Shown here: positions 44,684-55,479 of the stretch, piece after piece | How positions within the stretch are numbered: position 1 is the first letter of the stretch | Layout of the letters: each line of letters begins with the position of its first letter | The notes under the pieces: generated by a model | The model's input: only the letters and a program-made list of their open reading frames with translations | What the model was told of the DNA's origin: nothing | Database searches by the model: none | Assembly (NCBI RefSeq): GCF_000757485.1 | Contig: NZ_JPYO01000033.1 | Coordinates: 62,242-126,241, forward strand | Source of the DNA: Achromobacter sp. RTa | GTDB taxonomy: Bacteria; Pseudomonadota; Gammaproteobacteria; Burkholderiales; Burkholderiaceae_B | Direction: 5' to 3' | Length of the DNA stretch: 64,000 nt | Made by a program: the position numbers and the translations under genes

Positions 44684-45775
44684 CTACTTCTTCGCTGGCA
44701 GGCGCTCCTCGGCGGCGCCGGGGGAGGCTTCCGGCAAGGGGGCGAACAGATCCCAGCTCGCCATGAACAGCGCGGCGATCAACGGACCTATCACGAAGCC
44801 GTTCAGGCCGAACAAGGCCATTCCGCCCAGCGTGGAGATCAGCACCACGTAATCCGGCATCTTGGTGTCCTTGCCCACCAGGATCGGGCGCAGCACGTTG
44901 TCCACCATGCCGATGACCAGCACGCCGAACAGGATCAGCACGACGCCCTTCACGGTCGCGCCCGTCAGCAGGAAGTAGATCGCGACCGGCGCCCAGATCA
45001 GGCCCGCGCCCACCGCCGGCAGAAGCGAGAGAAAGCCCATGATCACCCCCCAGAGCAAGGCGCCCTGGATGGAGAGGATCGAGAAAATGATGCCTCCCAG
45101 CGCGCCCTGCGCCGCGGCGACGGCGACGTTGCCCTTCACGGTGGCGCGCACGACGGTCGTGAACTTGCGGAACAGATGCTGCTTGTGCGTGTCGCTCAGG
45201 GGCATGGCGCGCTTGAGCCGCGCCGACAACTGCGGGCCGTCGCGCAACAGGAAAAACAGCAGGTACAGCATGATGCCGAAGCTGATCACGAACTGGAACG
45301 TGTCCTGCCCGATGCTCAGCGCCTGCGTGGCCAGGAACTGGCTGGCCTGCATCGCCCCCGCGCTGAGCTTTTCCTGCAGGCTGGGAATGTCGGCGAGGTC
45401 GAAGCGCGCCAGCAGGTCGTGCACCGACGGCGGCAAGGCGGCCATGGCCTGCTGGAAATACGCGCCGAAATTCACCTGCCCGGACTTGATGCTTTGATAG
45501 AGGTTCGCGCCTTCGCGCACCAGCGATCCGCTGATGACGACCAAGGGCAGGATCACCAGCAGCAGCACGAGCAGCAGCGTGATCAGCGCCGCCAGGTTGC
45601 GTCGCCCGCCGATGCGCGGCACCAGGCGGCGCTGCAAGGGGGCAAAGATGATGGCGAGGATGGCGCCCCAGAAAACGGCCCCGTAGAAGGGCCACAGCAA
45701 CCAGCCGAATGCGATGGTGACCACCACCAGCAGGAGCAGAAAGGTTCTGTAGTGCACGCTGGAAGATTGGCTCAT
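44684..45775 (-). CDS. AI-2E family transporter (PerM/YdiK type)
   Basis: A 363-residue membrane protein of about eight segments. Diagnostic pieces are VTIAFGWLLWPFYGAVFWGAILAIIF near the N-terminus, GGIIFSILSIQGALLWGVIMGFLSLLPAVGAGLIW and DNVLRPILVGKDTKMPDYVVLISTLGGMALFGLNGFVIGPLIAALF. Despite the name, most members are of unknown substrate; some are sodium/proton antiporters. The start MSQSSS at 45775 is taken because the upstream frame is GC-rich spacer. Confidence 0.88.
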   Translation of the reverse strand: MSQSSSVHYRTFLLLLVVVTIAFGWLLWPFYGAVFWGAILAIIFAPLQRRLVPRIGGRRNLAALITLLLVLLLVILPLVVISGSLVREGANLYQSIKSGQVNFGAYFQQAMAALPPSVHDLLARFDLADIPSLQEKLSAGAMQASQFLATQALSIGQDTFQFVISFGIMLYLLFFLLRDGPQLSARLKRAMPLSDTHKQHLFRKFTTVVRATVKGNVAVAAAQGALGGIIFSILSIQGALLWGVIMGFLSLLPAVGAGLIWAPVAIYFLLTGATVKGVVLILFGVLVIGMVDNVLRPILVGKDTKMPDYVVLISTLGGMALFGLNGFVIGPLIAALFMASWDLFAPLPEASPGAAEERLPAKK

Positions 45776-45830
45776 GTTCCGTCCCAGGCACGGCAAGCGC
45801 CGCGAGACCCGCATTGTACAAAGCGCGGCG

Positions 45831-46544
45831 TCAGGGTTCGCCCCGCGCCATGCCGGCAGTCTGCGACAAGGTGGCGCGGGCCCGCTCCAGGCCATCCGAT
45901 TGCGCATTCAGCCCTTGCAGGCGGAGGTTCAACTCCTGCTGGACAGTCGGCATCGTTACGAGCGCCTGTCCGTCCACGAGGAGGATGTCGTCCTCATGCG
46001 CGGCCACGAAATCCGCGATGCCCAGGGCATCGCGGGCGACCGCGTCCATTTTCGAAGCCGCATCCATGAGTTCCGCGGCGGGAGCGGTCACGGCCTCGTC
46101 GTAGACGCCGTCGTAGACGGGCGCGAGGTCGGGCGGCAGTGTCATGCCGGCCCGCGCCTTGTCCGCCTCGGCGCGCGCATCCTCGAGCTTGGCGGCATTC
46201 TCCGCCAGCGTCCTGCGCGCGGCCTCGAAGCGCGCCCTGCGCTCCACGATGTCGCCCACCGAGCGCAGGGTCTCCACCGCCAGCACGTCCCGCATGGCCA
46301 CGGCGGCCTTCGCCATGGCCTGCTGGAAGTCGACGATCACGTCGTAGGCGTCGGCATAATCGCCCACGGCTTCTTTTTCCGGCTTGCTCAGCACGGCAAG
46401 AGGCACCAGGGACGCGCTGCTGATCCGGGATTGCAGCAGCTGGATGAACGCCGTGCGTTCCTGCGGCTCCTTGTTGACGCAGGCCGCGAGCAACAGCATC
46501 GACGCCGTCGCCAAGCCCAGAAGGCAAGCTCGCAGCAATGCCAT
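45831..46544 (-). CDS. DUF3053-type lipoprotein
   Basis: A 237-residue protein with a lipoprotein signal (LLRACLLGLATASMLLLAAC, lipobox LAAC), then the segment RTAFIQLLQSRI and LSKPEKEAVGDYADAYDVIVDFQQAM that recalls E. coli YiaF/DUF3053, followed by a long helical body. Function unknown. AGGAGG lies six bases before the ATG at 46544; an ATG at 46550 abuts it directly and is less likely. The frame is open for a further ~1.2 kb upstream on the same strand, which is GC-driven and not coding. Confidence 0.75.
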   Translation of the reverse strand: MALLRACLLGLATASMLLLAACVNKEPQERTAFIQLLQSRISSASLVPLAVLSKPEKEAVGDYADAYDVIVDFQQAMAKAAVAMRDVLAVETLRSVGDIVERRARFEAARRTLAENAAKLEDARAEADKARAGMTLPPDLAPVYDGVYDEAVTAPAAELMDAASKMDAVARDALGIADFVAAHEDDILLVDGQALVTMPTVQQELNLRLQGLNAQSDGLERARATLSQTAGMARGEP

Positions 46545-46690
46545 GCCCATCCTCCTTGCATGCGGGTTTGCGAAAGCGGCGCAGCCCCGTTTCCGGGCAG
46601 CCCCACTCCCGCAGATTATCCCGAAGCGCCACGCGGCCGCTGCCGGCGGGCGGAATTTGTTGCCATCGAAGCGTGTTGACACAGGGCGCC

Positions 46691-47221
46691 TCACGCTTCT
46701 GCCGGGCAGGCCATCGCGCACCGGCGCGCCGGGTCGAAACCCGCCTCTTCTTCCAGGCGCAGGCGCGCCGCGAGCGGCGCCGGAATACTGTCCGCCCGCA
46801 GTTCGGAAAAACCGTGCCGCCGGTAAAAGGGCGCGTTCCAGGGCAACTCCCGGTCGGTGGTCAGCACCACAGACCGGTAGCCGGCAGCGCGCGCATGCGC
46901 GCGCACGGCTTGCAGCAAGGCGCGTCCCAGCCCGCGCCCCTGCCGCGGCAGGACCACCGCCATCTCTGCAAGATAAAGGTCCTCTTCCATGGGCTGGGTA
47001 AGCGCGAATCCGGCGGGCAGGCCGTCCTCGCCCTCGGCGATCCACAGCAGGCCGTCGGCCTGCGCCCGTGCCAGCACAGCCAAAGGCACCGGATCGTCGC
47101 CCGCGGCCCAGGCCATGGGGGTGCCCAGGAACCGCTTCCCGGCGGAACGTTCGATATCGGCCAGGCCGGCCAGGTCGGAGGAGCGTGCAAGTCTGATCAT
47201 AGGCGTCGAAGTATGCACCAT
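46691..47221 (-). CDS. GNAT family N-acetyltransferase
   Basis: A 176-residue acetyltransferase with the acetyl-CoA motif LAEMAVVLPRQGRGLGRALLQAVRAHA and the C-terminal WNAPFYRRHGFSEL. The start at 47221 follows GGAGGG; MIRLARSSD at 47200 is a slightly shorter option. Substrate unknown. It is divergent from the gene at 47295. Confidence 0.85.
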   Translation of the reverse strand: MVHTSTPMIRLARSSDLAGLADIERSAGKRFLGTPMAWAAGDDPVPLAVLARAQADGLLWIAEGEDGLPAGFALTQPMEEDLYLAEMAVVLPRQGRGLGRALLQAVRAHARAAGYRSVVLTTDRELPWNAPFYRRHGFSELRADSIPAPLAARLRLEEEAGFDPARRCAMACPAEA

Positions 47222-47294
47222 GCGGACCTGCCCTCCGTTCCCATAAAATAGTGTTTTCGGCCCCTGCGGCCGCACGTAACGCTGGCTTCTTCCC

Positions 47295-47654
47295 ATGACT
47301 CAGAACGCTACCCCCGACACCTGGGGCTTCGCCCATCCCGATTGCCGCGGCGCAGCCGCCCTGCTGTTTTTCATGAATGACCTGGCGCGGGTGGTCAACC
47401 AGTACCTGGGGCATGGGCAATTGTCGGACGAGGCGCTGGCCGACGCGCAAAAGGCGGTCGACGCCCTGCTGGAGCGCTACGTGGAAATCCAGGCGGCGCC
47501 GGAAGCCTTCGACAACGAACGCATCGGCCTGGCGCTGGAAACGGAGCGCGGGCCCGACGGCCAAATGGGCGCGCAAGTGGCGCTGCGCATGTCTCCGCGC
47601 CTGGAAGGCCTGATCATCGAAGCCCAGCGCCAGGCCCGACCCGCCACCCATTGA
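47295..47654 (+). CDS. Conserved-looking protein of unknown function
   Basis: A 119-residue, mostly helical soluble protein (AALLFFMNDLARVVNQYLG..., then DEALADAQKAVDALLERYVEI). No signal peptide. I do not recognise the family. Codon usage is typical of the region. Confidence 0.6.
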   Translation: MTQNATPDTWGFAHPDCRGAAALLFFMNDLARVVNQYLGHGQLSDEALADAQKAVDALLERYVEIQAAPEAFDNERIGLALETERGPDGQMGAQVALRMSPRLEGLIIEAQRQARPATH

Positions 47655-48324
47655 AGCGGCACGGCGGGGCCAAAAAACCGGCCCAAGGCCGCCGCTCTTT
47701 CCATCCCTCAATAAAATGCTTGCAAAATACGCCAACTTGTCGTATCGTTAGTGGTTGAGTGCTTTTTGCGAAAGAACCTAAAGCGACTTACGTAAAGGTA
47801 AAGCTAAAGCGACTTACGCAAGCACGGGCAGGCACGGCACCAAGCACAATGAGCGTGCAAATAAAGGGGCCAATAAAAAAGGTGCCAATAAAATTGCATC
47901 TAGCACCGCTCCGCCTCCCGCACTCGACAGCAAGGCCGTTATCCGCGCCCATTCCCATCAGAAAACAAACGGCGCGGCACCCGAAACGCGGGCGGTCCTG
48001 CAAACAAGCCGCCCTGAAAACCAGCCACGGCTAAAGCAAACCTCGGCAAACCACGGCGAGCTGCGCACCACTGCCCCGCGGCGAGTTACGGCACGATCCC
48101 AGGCCCGACCACTTGCGCCGGAAAACGCATTGTTGCGCCAGCGCGCCATATGCCTGCAATGATGCCGCCCCAGACTGGGCGATGGCATGGCGGCGCGAAG
48201 TCCGTGCGTGAAGCATGAGAATGCGCAAAGGGTTCGCGGCTGTTATCAGGTAGTGTCATGGCAAGCTCACGGGCCATGGCAGAACCGGCTTTTCCCATAA
48301 CTAGAAACCAAGAGAACAAACACC
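47655..48324. other. 670-bp region without a convincing protein gene
   Basis: Several short frames exist (for example 47759-48034 plus), but they are basic, lack good start signals and resemble nothing known. The first part is AT-rich for this genome. TTGCAA (47720-47725) and TATCGT (47743-47748) with 17-bp spacing look like a promoter reading rightward. Downstream are a 15-bp direct repeat, CTAAAGCGACTTACG at 47778 and 47804, and a 10-bp repeat, GCCAATAAAA at 47869 and 47884. A small RNA or a decayed gene is possible. Confidence 0.45.
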
Positions 48325-48606
48325 ATGAATATCCATTTCACCACCTCGGACCTGATCCGACGTCCCGCCCACACCAAGCTGGACAACATGCCGATCCACG
48401 TCGGCGACATCGTCTACCTGAAACCGGTGGATGGCCCGGAAATCCGCGCCACGGTCATTTTCAACGCGCCGATCGACGGCACGACCACCTACACGACCGA
48501 AGTCGTGCCCTGCGGCGCGTCCGCGCAGAAGGCCCCGGGCCAGCGCATCCGCTTCCGCCACGAGCACGTGCATCGCATCGAACCGGTGCGCCGCGCCGCC
48601 CACTGA
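48325..48606 (+). CDS. Small protein of unknown function
   Basis: A 93-residue soluble protein beginning MNIHFTTSDLIRRPAHTK, with a beta-rich pattern (VGDIVYLKPVDGPEIRATVIF) that could be a small SH3-like or PilZ-like barrel, though this is a guess. No membrane segment. It precedes the cytochrome b561 gene by 88 bp on the same strand. Confidence 0.6.
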   Translation: MNIHFTTSDLIRRPAHTKLDNMPIHVGDIVYLKPVDGPEIRATVIFNAPIDGTTTYTTEVVPCGASAQKAPGQRIRFRHEHVHRIEPVRRAAH

Positions 48607-48694
48607 ACGCGTCCCGCCCCACCCTTTTCCCAGGGCGGCGGGGCGGTTCGCGCGTGATAAAGTCCCTGGAAAACCAGGCCTTGGCGATCCCCAA

Positions 48695-49387
48695 ATGCAG
48701 AACAATCGTCTCGCGGTCCACATCTGGGACCTCCCCACCCGCTTATTCCATTGGGCGCTCGTCGTCTGTATCGTCGGCGCCTTCGTCAGTGTGAAGCTCG
48801 GCGGCCTTTATATGGATTGGCACGTGCGCTTCGGCTGCACGGCCCTGGGCCTGATCCTGTTCCGGCTGCTGTGGGGAATCTTCGGCCCCCGCTACGCGCG
48901 CTTCGCGCAGTTCCTGCGCGGCCCGGCCGCCGTGGCCAACTATCTGAAGGGCGGCGCCGCGCCGGCCGGCCACAATCCCCTGGGAGCCTTGTCCGTCGTG
49001 GCGCTGCTGCTGGTCATCGGATTCCAGGCGGTGAGCGGCCTGTTCGCCACCGATGACATCATGACGCAAGGCCCTCTGTTCGGACACGTCAGCGCAGCCT
49101 TCGCCGGCGCCATGACATCCTGGCACAAACTCAACGAGTGGGTCATCATCGGCCTGGTGGCGCTGCACCTGGCCGCCGTGGCCTGGTACGCGCTGGTGCG
49201 CCGCAAGCGGCTGGTGCGCGCGATCATCACGGGCAAGGTCGACGCCAAGGACGTGCCGGCCGGCACGCCGCCCACACAGGACGGCCTCGCCGTCTGGCTG
49301 CGCGCCCTGGTGCTCGGCGCTTGCGTCACTGGCCTGGTGCTGTGGATCCGGTCGCTGGAAATCGCGGCCGACATGTCTTTTTCCTAA
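48695..49387 (+). CDS. Cytochrome b561-type membrane protein
   Basis: A 230-residue inner-membrane dihaem cytochrome with four core helices. Haem-ligand histidines are expected in IWDLPTRLFHWALV, MDWHVRFGC, TSWHKLNEWVI and IGLVALHLAAVAW. It resembles the b-subunit family that passes electrons between quinol and periplasmic partners. It converges on the cytochrome c' gene at 49447, a natural redox partner, and shares a bidirectional terminator with it. Confidence 0.87.
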   Translation: MQNNRLAVHIWDLPTRLFHWALVVCIVGAFVSVKLGGLYMDWHVRFGCTALGLILFRLLWGIFGPRYARFAQFLRGPAAVANYLKGGAAPAGHNPLGALSVVALLLVIGFQAVSGLFATDDIMTQGPLFGHVSAAFAGAMTSWHKLNEWVIIGLVALHLAAVAWYALVRRKRLVRAIITGKVDAKDVPAGTPPTQDGLAVWLRALVLGACVTGLVLWIRSLEIAADMSFS

Positions 49388-49405
49388 CACCGTCCGCCCA
49401 GAAAG

Positions 49406-49433
49406 AAGCCCCTTGCACAAGGGGCTTCTTTTT
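49406..49433. terminator. Bidirectional terminator between the two cytochrome genes
   Basis: A 9-bp stem AAGCCCCTT / AAGGGGCTT with a GCAC loop is followed by CTTTTTT on the plus strand and has an A/G-rich 5' side for the other strand. Confidence 0.85.
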
Positions 49434-49446
49434 TGCCGCCAGGGGC

Positions 49447-49905
49447 TTATTTCTTCTTGCGGTACGAGTCGTGGCAGGCTTTGCAGCTTGCGCCGACATC
49501 GCCGAACGCCGCGCGCAGCTTGTTCAGGTCGCCGGAATCGGCGGCAGCCGAAAGCTTGACGATGTTGTCCTGGAAAGCCTGCTGCTTCTGCTTGAAGCCG
49601 GCCGCATCGCTCCAGACTTCCGGACGGGCGTCGCCGCCCTCCGTACCCGGACCGAATGCCGCCCACGGCAGCGCCGACAGCGTCTTCAGCACTTCCACAT
49701 TGGCTTTGATCTGCGCAGCGTCGTAAGGCGCCTGGCCCTTGACCACCGGCGTCATGCGGCCGAAGTGCGACGCCATCAGCGTCAGCGCCGACTGGCGGTA
49801 CTTGACCGCATCCTCGGGCTTGGCGAACTGGGCGGAGGCGTTCGTCGCCAGCAGCGGCCCAACCGTCATACAGGCCAACGCGACGAGCGTGGACAACTTC
49901 TTCAT
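49447..49905 (-). CDS. Cytochrome c' / c556 family protein
   Basis: A 152-residue periplasmic four-helix-bundle cytochrome. Residues 1-23 form a signal peptide (ending NASAQ), and the haem-attachment site CKACH lies ten residues from the C-terminus, as in class II cytochromes c. It may carry electrons or bind nitric oxide. It is convergent with the b561 gene at 48695. Confidence 0.9.
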   Translation of the reverse strand: MKKLSTLVALACMTVGPLLATNASAQFAKPEDAVKYRQSALTLMASHFGRMTPVVKGQAPYDAAQIKANVEVLKTLSALPWAAFGPGTEGGDARPEVWSDAAGFKQKQQAFQDNIVKLSAAADSGDLNKLRAAFGDVGASCKACHDSYRKKK

Positions 49906-49961
49906 TGCTATCTCCCGTAAGGTCAAACAAGATGCCGCGCGCACTGCGCGCGGCAGGGCGA

Positions 49962-51461
<1,500 letters not shown>

Positions 51462-51499
51462 CTATACTTCGGCCGCTTTCCGACTCCGCTTGTGACTCC

Positions 51500-52105
51500 A
51501 TGAAACTGATCGGCTCGCTTACCAGTCCTTACGTGCGCAAAGTGCGTATCGTCATGGCCGAGAAAAAGCTGGACTACCGGCTCGAACTCGAAAACGTCTG
51601 GTCCGCCGACACGCAGATCCAAACGTACAACCCGCTGGGCAAGGTTCCGTGCCTGGTCATGGAAGACGGCGGCGCCCTGTTCGATTCGCGCGTCATCGTC
51701 GAATATCTGGACACCCTGTCCCCCGTTGCCCGCCTGATTCCCCAGCCGGGACGCGACCGCGCGGCCGTCAAATGCTGGGAAGCCATCGCCGACGGCCTCC
51801 TGGACGCCTGCGTGACCATCGTCAAGGAAAACCAGCGCCCCGAGGCCCAACGCAGCCCGGAATGGATCGAACGGCAGTATTCCAAGATCCATGCCAGCCT
51901 CGACGCCATGAACAAGAGCCTGGGCGAAAACGCCCATTGCATGGGCATCAACTACAGCCTTGCGGACATCGCCGTCGGTTGCGCGCTGGGCTACCTGGAC
52001 CTGCGCTTCGCCTCGCTCGACTGGCGCGCCAACCACCTGAACCTGGCCCGCTTGTACGACAAGCTGTCCCAGCGCCAATCGTTCATCGACACGATACCTG
52101 GATAG
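51500..52105 (+). CDS. Glutathione S-transferase family protein
   Basis: A 201-residue protein with an N-terminal thioredoxin-like domain (MKLIGSLTSPYVRKVRIVMAEK, then NPLGKVPCLVMEDGGALFDSRVIVEYLD) and a helical C-domain (YSLADIAVGCALGYLDLRF). It resembles YibF-like GSTs; substrate unknown. It is divergent from purB across a 161-bp spacer. Confidence 0.9.
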   Translation: MKLIGSLTSPYVRKVRIVMAEKKLDYRLELENVWSADTQIQTYNPLGKVPCLVMEDGGALFDSRVIVEYLDTLSPVARLIPQPGRDRAAVKCWEAIADGLLDACVTIVKENQRPEAQRSPEWIERQYSKIHASLDAMNKSLGENAHCMGINYSLADIAVGCALGYLDLRFASLDWRANHLNLARLYDKLSQRQSFIDTIPG

Positions 52106-52115
52106 GTCCCCCCCC

Positions 52116-52144
52116 GAAGCGCTGCGCGCTTCCCCCCAGGGGGG
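52116..52144. repeat. Double hairpin of GAAGCGC/GCGCTTC and C6/G6
   Basis: GAAGCGC-TGC-GCGCTTC (52116-52132) abuts CCCCCC-A-GGGGGG (52132-52144), 10 bp after the GST stop codon. I recall this motif as a common intergenic repeat in Burkholderiales. It may end the GST transcript, but there is no T-tract. Confidence 0.6.
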
Positions 52145-52226
52145 CGCCGCTACGGACCGGCGGAGCCGGATCCGTGCGGCCTCGCTTTGGCAATACCTCT
52201 TTCCGCCGGGCCATGCGGCCCGACTT

Positions 52227-53045
52227 TCAGCCGGTAAAGGTCTGCCAGGCCTTGAAGAGCATGTAGGCGGCCAGCGCGAAGAGCAGGCATGCGAACACGC
52301 GCTTCAGCGTCTGCACCGGAAGGCGGTGCGCCATGCGCGCGCCCAGCGGCGCCGTCAGCACGCTGGTGCAAACCAGCGCCAGCAACGCGGGCCAATAGAT
52401 ATAGCCCAGCATGCCCGGACGCGATTCGCCCGAGGCCAGGCCGGACGCGACGTAGCCCACGCTGTTGGCCAGCGCGATGGGAAAGCCCAGCGCCGCCGAG
52501 GTCGACACGGCATTGTGCAGGGCCACGTTGCACCAGACCATGAACGGCACCGACAAAAAGCCGCCGCCCGCGCCCACCAGGCCGGACAGGAAACCGATGC
52601 CCGCACCGGCCGCGCTGGTGCCCACGACGCCGGGCATCTGACGGCTGGGCTTCGGCTTTTTGTTGCGCAGCATGCTCCAGCCGGAATACCCGACGAACAG
52701 CGCGAAGAACAGCGACAGCCACAGCGTGCTCAGCGCGGCGAACACAGCGCCGCCTGAGAACAGGCCGCCGATGATGATGCCGGGCGCCATCGCCCAGACG
52801 ATGTTCCACTTGATCGTGCCCCGCTGCTGATGGGCCCGGACGCTGGAGATCGACGTGAAAAGGATCGAGGTCATCGACGTGGCGATGGCGGCGTGCACCA
52901 CCAGTTCCGCGGGCATGCCCTGCCAGGTGAACAGCATCGTCAGGAACGGCACCAGCAGCATGCCGCCGCCGATGCCCAGCAGGCCCGCGGCAAAGCCGAC
53001 CACGCCGCCCAGCACCAGCAGGCAAATCAACATCGTTACATCCAC
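52227..53045 (-). CDS. TauE/SafE family sulfite/anion exporter
   Basis: A 272-residue, eight-segment inner-membrane protein. The duplicated TauE signature appears as VGFAAGLLGIGGGMLLVPFLTMLF near the N-terminus and FLSGLVGAGGGFLSVPFMVW in the second half. The family exports sulfite or sulfoacetate-related anions; substrate unknown here. It lies downstream of mnmA on the same strand. Confidence 0.9.
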   Translation of the reverse strand: MDVTMLICLLVLGGVVGFAAGLLGIGGGMLLVPFLTMLFTWQGMPAELVVHAAIATSMTSILFTSISSVRAHQQRGTIKWNIVWAMAPGIIIGGLFSGGAVFAALSTLWLSLFFALFVGYSGWSMLRNKKPKPSRQMPGVVGTSAAGAGIGFLSGLVGAGGGFLSVPFMVWCNVALHNAVSTSAALGFPIALANSVGYVASGLASGESRPGMLGYIYWPALLALVCTSVLTAPLGARMAHRLPVQTLKRVFACLLFALAAYMLFKAWQTFTG

Positions 53046-53075
53046 AACGGTCTCCTATTTCTTCTTGGTCATGAA

Positions 53076-53108
53076 CAAGGCCCCTGGAGCAGCGCCCCAG
53101 GGGCCTTG
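53076..53108. terminator. Strong hairpin between mnmA and the TauE gene
   Basis: CAAGGCCCCTGG pairs with CCAGGGGCCTTG around a 9-nt loop, 42 bp after the mnmA stop codon (minus strand). The downstream T-run is weak, so termination is probable but not certain. Confidence 0.6.
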
Positions 53109-53149
53109 GAAAAAGTGGGCGCCCCGCCGGGCGCCTGCCGGCGCATCGC

Positions 53150-54265
53150 CTACACGATGATGCCGCCTCCCAGGCAAACCTCGCCATCGTAAAGCACGGC
53201 GGACTGCCCTGGCGTCACCGCCCACTGGGGCTCGGTGAAATCCAGCGCGAAGGCCGCGCCCGTGGCGCCGTCGAGACGGCACGCCGCATCCGCCTGCCGG
53301 TAGCGCGTCTTGGCGCCATAGGCGCCGGACGCCGGCGGACGGCCCGCGATCCAGCTGGCGTCCTGCGCCCGCAACTCGTTCGAAAGCAACCAGGGATGGT
53401 CGTGCCCCTGCACGACGTAGAGCACGTTGCGCTCCAGGTCCTTGCGAGCCACGTACCAGGCCTCGGCCGTGCCGTCTTCGCGCTGCCGCCCCTTCACGCC
53501 GCCCACGCCCAGCCCCTTGCGCTGGCCCAGTGTGTAGAAGGACAGCCCCTCGTGGCGGCCGACCGTCGTCCCTTCGGGCGTCATGATCGGGCCGGGTTCG
53601 GTCGGCAGATAGCGGTTCAGGAATTCCCGGAACGGCCGTTCGCCGATGAAGCAGATCCCCGTCGAATCCTTCTTGGCGGCATTATGCAGGCCGATCTCGT
53701 GCGCGATGCGCCGCACCTCGGTCTTGTGGATTTCGCCCAGCGGAAACAAGGTGCGCGACAACTGCGCCTGGTTCAGTCGGTGCAGGAAGTAGCTCTGGTC
53801 CTTGGAAGCGTCCAGCGCCTTGAGCAGCTGGAACTCCGTGCCGCCGCCCTCGGCCGGCACCTCGCGCACCCGCGCGTAGTGGCCCGTGGCGATGCGCTCG
53901 GCGCCCAGCGCCATGGCGTGGTCGAGGAAGGCCTTGAACTTGATCTCGGCATTGCAGAGCACGTCCGGATTGGGCGTGCGTCCGGCGGAGTACTCGCGCA
54001 GGAATTCCGCGAACACGCGGTCCTTGTATTCGGCGGCGAAGTTGACGAACTCGAACTCGACGCCGACGAGGTCCGCCACGCTGGCCGCGTCCAGGAGATC
54101 CTGGCGCGTTGAGCAGTATTCGGAATCGTCATCGTCTTCCCAGTTCTTCATGAACAGGCCGACGACCTCGTAGCCCTGCTGCTTGAGCAGCCAGGCCGTG
54201 ACTGAAGAATCGACCCCGCCGGACATGCCGACGACAACGCGGCCCTTATTGGATTTTTGACTCAT
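53150..54265 (-). CDS. mnmA: tRNA-specific 2-thiouridylase MnmA
   Basis: A 371-residue enzyme that thiolates U34 in Lys, Glu and Gln tRNAs. The PP-loop is [15 protein letters not shown] (~14), the nucleophile cysteine is in [14 protein letters not shown] (~104), and the second catalytic cysteine is in [13 protein letters not shown] (~200). The C-terminal domain includes QRKGLGVGG and ends VCLGGGIIV. It is complete and is divergent from nothing; the LysR gene ahead of it on the same strand ends 7 bp upstream. Confidence 0.95.
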   Translation of the reverse strand: MSQKSNKGRVVVGMSGGVDSSVTAWLLKQQGYEVVGLFMKNWEDDDDSEYCSTRQDLLDAASVADLVGVEFEFVNFAAEYKDRVFAEFLREYSAGRTPNPDVLCNAEIKFKAFLDHAMALGAERIATGHYARVREVPAEGGGTEFQLLKALDASKDQSYFLHRLNQAQLSRTLFPLGEIHKTEVRRIAHEIGLHNAAKKDSTGICFIGERPFREFLNRYLPTEPGPIMTPEGTTVGRHEGLSFYTLGQRKGLGVGGVKGRQREDGTAEAWYVARKDLERNVLYVVQGHDHPWLLSNELRAQDASWIAGRPPASGAYGAKTRYRQADAACRLDGATGAAFALDFTEPQWAVTPGQSAVLYDGEVCLGGGIIV

Positions 54266-54272
54266 GATGGCG

Positions 54273-55199
54273 CTATTTTAAATCGGAGCGGGCTTCTTCC
54301 TGCGGCTGCGGCTCCGCAGCTCGCGACACTTCCATCAGCCACGTGCGGAAGGCCTGCAGCGTGGGCAGGTTGGCCTTCTGTTCGGGATAGCACAGGTAGT
54401 AACCCATGCGCGCCCGGATGGGCAGCTGGATGGCGACGGCCAGCTTGCCGTCGCGCAACTCGTCCTCGATCAGGCAGCGCGGTATCAGCGCGACCCCGAA
54501 GCCCGCCGCGGCGGCCTGGGACAGCAGCGCGTACTGGTCGAAGCGGGCGCCCTCCAGGCTGCGGCGCGTGTCGCAGCCGGCCTGCTCGAACCAGTCGCGC
54601 CAGCCTTCCAGCGCCGAAGTATGGTGCAGCAGCGGATACGCCAGCAGGTCCGCCGGCGACGCACAGCCTCCCGGGATCAGCCGCGGGCTGCACACCGGCA
54701 GGATTTCGCGGCCGACGATGTAGTCCGCCCCGCTGCCCGGCCAGATGCCCTCGCCGAAGCGCACGGCCGCGTCGAGTTCGGGCGTGGAAAAGTCGTAACC
54801 TTGACGGTGCGGCAGGAACTCCACGTGGATATCCGGCCGCAGGCGCATGAAGGCGGTCAGCCGCGGAATCAGCCAGCGCGCCCCGAAGGTCGGCATGCAG
54901 GTCAGGTTGAGCGTGCCCCCCTGCCCCTGGTGCGCGATCAGCTCCACCGTGGCGGCTTCGATCTGGCCGAGGCCGGCCTGGATCTTGGTGAGGTAGCTGC
55001 GTCCGGCCTCCGTCAGGACCAGGCCTTGCCTGATCCGCAGGAATAGTTCGATGCCTACGAACTCCTCCAGATGTTTCACTTGTTTACTGACCGCGCCCTG
55101 CGTTACGCATAGCTCCTGGGCCGCGCGCGTGAAACTGCTGTGCCGCGCGGCGACTTCGAACGCCTGGAGATCCGTTAAAGAGGGACAGAAACGCCGCAT
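54273..55199 (-). CDS. LysR family regulator, GcvA-like
   Basis: A 308-residue regulator. The N-terminal [40 protein letters not shown] is characteristic of the GcvA/AmpR-like subgroup, with the effector domain from residue ~93. It is divergent from the Bug-receptor gene at 55480 and probably regulates it. It ends 7 bp before mnmA on the same strand. Confidence 0.92.
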   Translation of the reverse strand: MRRFCPSLTDLQAFEVAARHSSFTRAAQELCVTQGAVSKQVKHLEEFVGIELFLRIRQGLVLTEAGRSYLTKIQAGLGQIEAATVELIAHQGQGGTLNLTCMPTFGARWLIPRLTAFMRLRPDIHVEFLPHRQGYDFSTPELDAAVRFGEGIWPGSGADYIVGREILPVCSPRLIPGGCASPADLLAYPLLHHTSALEGWRDWFEQAGCDTRRSLEGARFDQYALLSQAAAAGFGVALIPRCLIEDELRDGKLAVAIQLPIRARMGYYLCYPEQKANLPTLQAFRTWLMEVSRAAEPQPQEEARSDLK

Positions 55200-55392
55200 A
55201 AATATCGCTCCCCACGGCTGCCGTGGGCTCCTTGGCCGCCGTGGGGCCGTTCTAAGCCGGGGCCGAGGGAAGACAGGTCCCCGCGCCGGTCACGAAACAC
55301 AAATTGTTTCAGGTCAAGCAGCAAAAACAGCGGCTTTGGCGGCCGCCGCCTAAAGAGGCATGAAAAAAAGTCATAGCTTACGGAGAAACTTT

Positions 55393-55406
55393 CGTTTGCG
55401 CAAACG
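55393..55406. promoter_or_regulatory. 14-bp perfect palindrome upstream of the second Bug gene
   Basis: CGTTTGCGCAAACG lies 74 bp before the Bug receptor start and ~195 bp before the LysR start. A further half-site GCGTTTGCG is at 55429-55437. It could be an operator for the LysR protein. The same arm sequence recurs at the end of the downstream hutG gene. Confidence 0.45.
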
Positions 55407-55479
55407 GGGCCGTCAGGAAAGAATCGTTGCGTTTGCGTCTGCCTTTGCGCATCCGCTTTCCAATTCATTAGGGGAATCC

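Noticed and set aside
45831..47735. 634-codon minus-strand frame
   Set aside because: Only its last 237 codons form a protein with a ribosome binding site and lipoprotein signal; the rest overlaps the GNAT gene and spacer.
47759..48034. 91-codon basic protein starting at GTG
   Set aside because: No Shine-Dalgarno, no recognisable fold, and the direct repeats inside it argue against a conserved protein; kept only as part of an intergenic region.
30000..49000. Genomic island or prophage
   Set aside because: No integrase, phage gene, attachment-site duplication or transposase was seen; the tRNA-Met at 35892 has no repeated 3' end downstream in the window.
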